A DNA stretch of 64,000 nt. Source: Pseudomonas sp. RIT409. GTDB lineage: Bacteria; Pseudomonadota; Gammaproteobacteria; Pseudomonadales; Pseudomonadaceae. The stretch spans positions 296,889 through 360,888 of the forward strand of contig NZ_QARE02000004.1 in the NCBI RefSeq assembly GCF_003052515.2, in the 5' to 3' direction. Position 1 is the first letter of the stretch. Every line of letters starts with the position of its first letter. Below, one piece after another: positions 63,987-64,000 of the stretch. The notes under the pieces are model-generated. The model saw nothing but the letters and a program-made list of their open reading frames with translations. It had not been told where the DNA came from and did not search any database. The position numbers were made by a program, and so were the translations under genes.

Positions 63987-64000
63987 TTTTCGGCGAGATA

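Overview
The window looks like a stretch of Pseudomonas chromosome, most likely from the P. fluorescens-type lineage. GC is high and coding is dense on both strands. Recognisable Pseudomonas gene sets are dctA next to phoQ-phoP, ttcA/sprT housekeeping genes, hrpA followed by the fadD2-fadD1 pair, a lipase and phaJ1, and typical Pseudomonas interspersed repeats. No rRNA, tRNA, CRISPR array or complete transposase is visible.

Layout. (1) 1-7.9 kb: a hydroxyproline-type catabolic cluster. It holds a truncated PAS/AraC regulator, an amino-acid ABC uptake system (binding protein, two permeases, ATPase) interleaved with a single-chain aconitase-X enzyme, a proline-racemase-family enzyme, and a DHDPS-family deaminase/lyase. 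The same CGTATACG palindrome lies before the first and last transcription units, which suggests one GntR-type regulator encoded elsewhere. (2) About 8.0-12.4 kb: a lower-GC island with an SDR dehydrogenase, a YqhC-like AraC regulator and a zinc alcohol dehydrogenase. Three copies of an ATTGCCTRAWTSTCT motif lie between its genes and dispersed-repeat fragments lie at its edges. (3) 12.4-22.9 kb: core genes ttcA, a Yip1-like membrane protein, sprT, a CaiB-type CoA-transferase, dctA (sigma-54 promoter plus two upstream inverted repeats), phoQ, phoP with a small exported protein in the place oprH usually holds, a dienelactone hydrolase and a PQQ-type sugar dehydrogenase. (4) 23-31 kb: an AraC/LysE exporter pair with a repeated operator, a DapF-like protein lacking both catalytic cysteines, a soluble two-PAS chemotaxis protein, a cytosine-deaminase-like enzyme, an orphan betaine-type binding protein and an orphan FecI-like sigma factor. 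(5) 30.5-47.7 kb: mixed housekeeping and envelope genes, including a desaturase, def, a YihY-like protein, CsbD, a CvfB-like S1 protein, lipoproteins, a DEAD-box helicase, a YbdG-like channel, an EamA permease, a LysR regulator and a PpiA-type isomerase. (6) 47.8-63.6 kb: an ABC exporter, a GNAT-type protein, a porin, a KAS III-like synthase, hrpA, fadD2, fadD1, a lipase and phaJ1. (7) 63.6-64 kb: a dispersed repeat and what looks like the end of an insertion sequence.

How the genes fit together. The first cluster would import and break down hydroxyproline isomers. The fadD/lipase/phaJ/KAS III group forms a lipid hub that releases fatty acids, activates them, and diverts beta-oxidation intermediates to (R)-3-hydroxyacyl-CoA or back to fatty-acid synthesis. 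The dctA-phoQ-phoP block couples C4-dicarboxylate uptake and divalent-cation sensing on the chromosome, each with a readable promoter architecture. All family assignments come from reading motifs and recalled family features; no database search was run.
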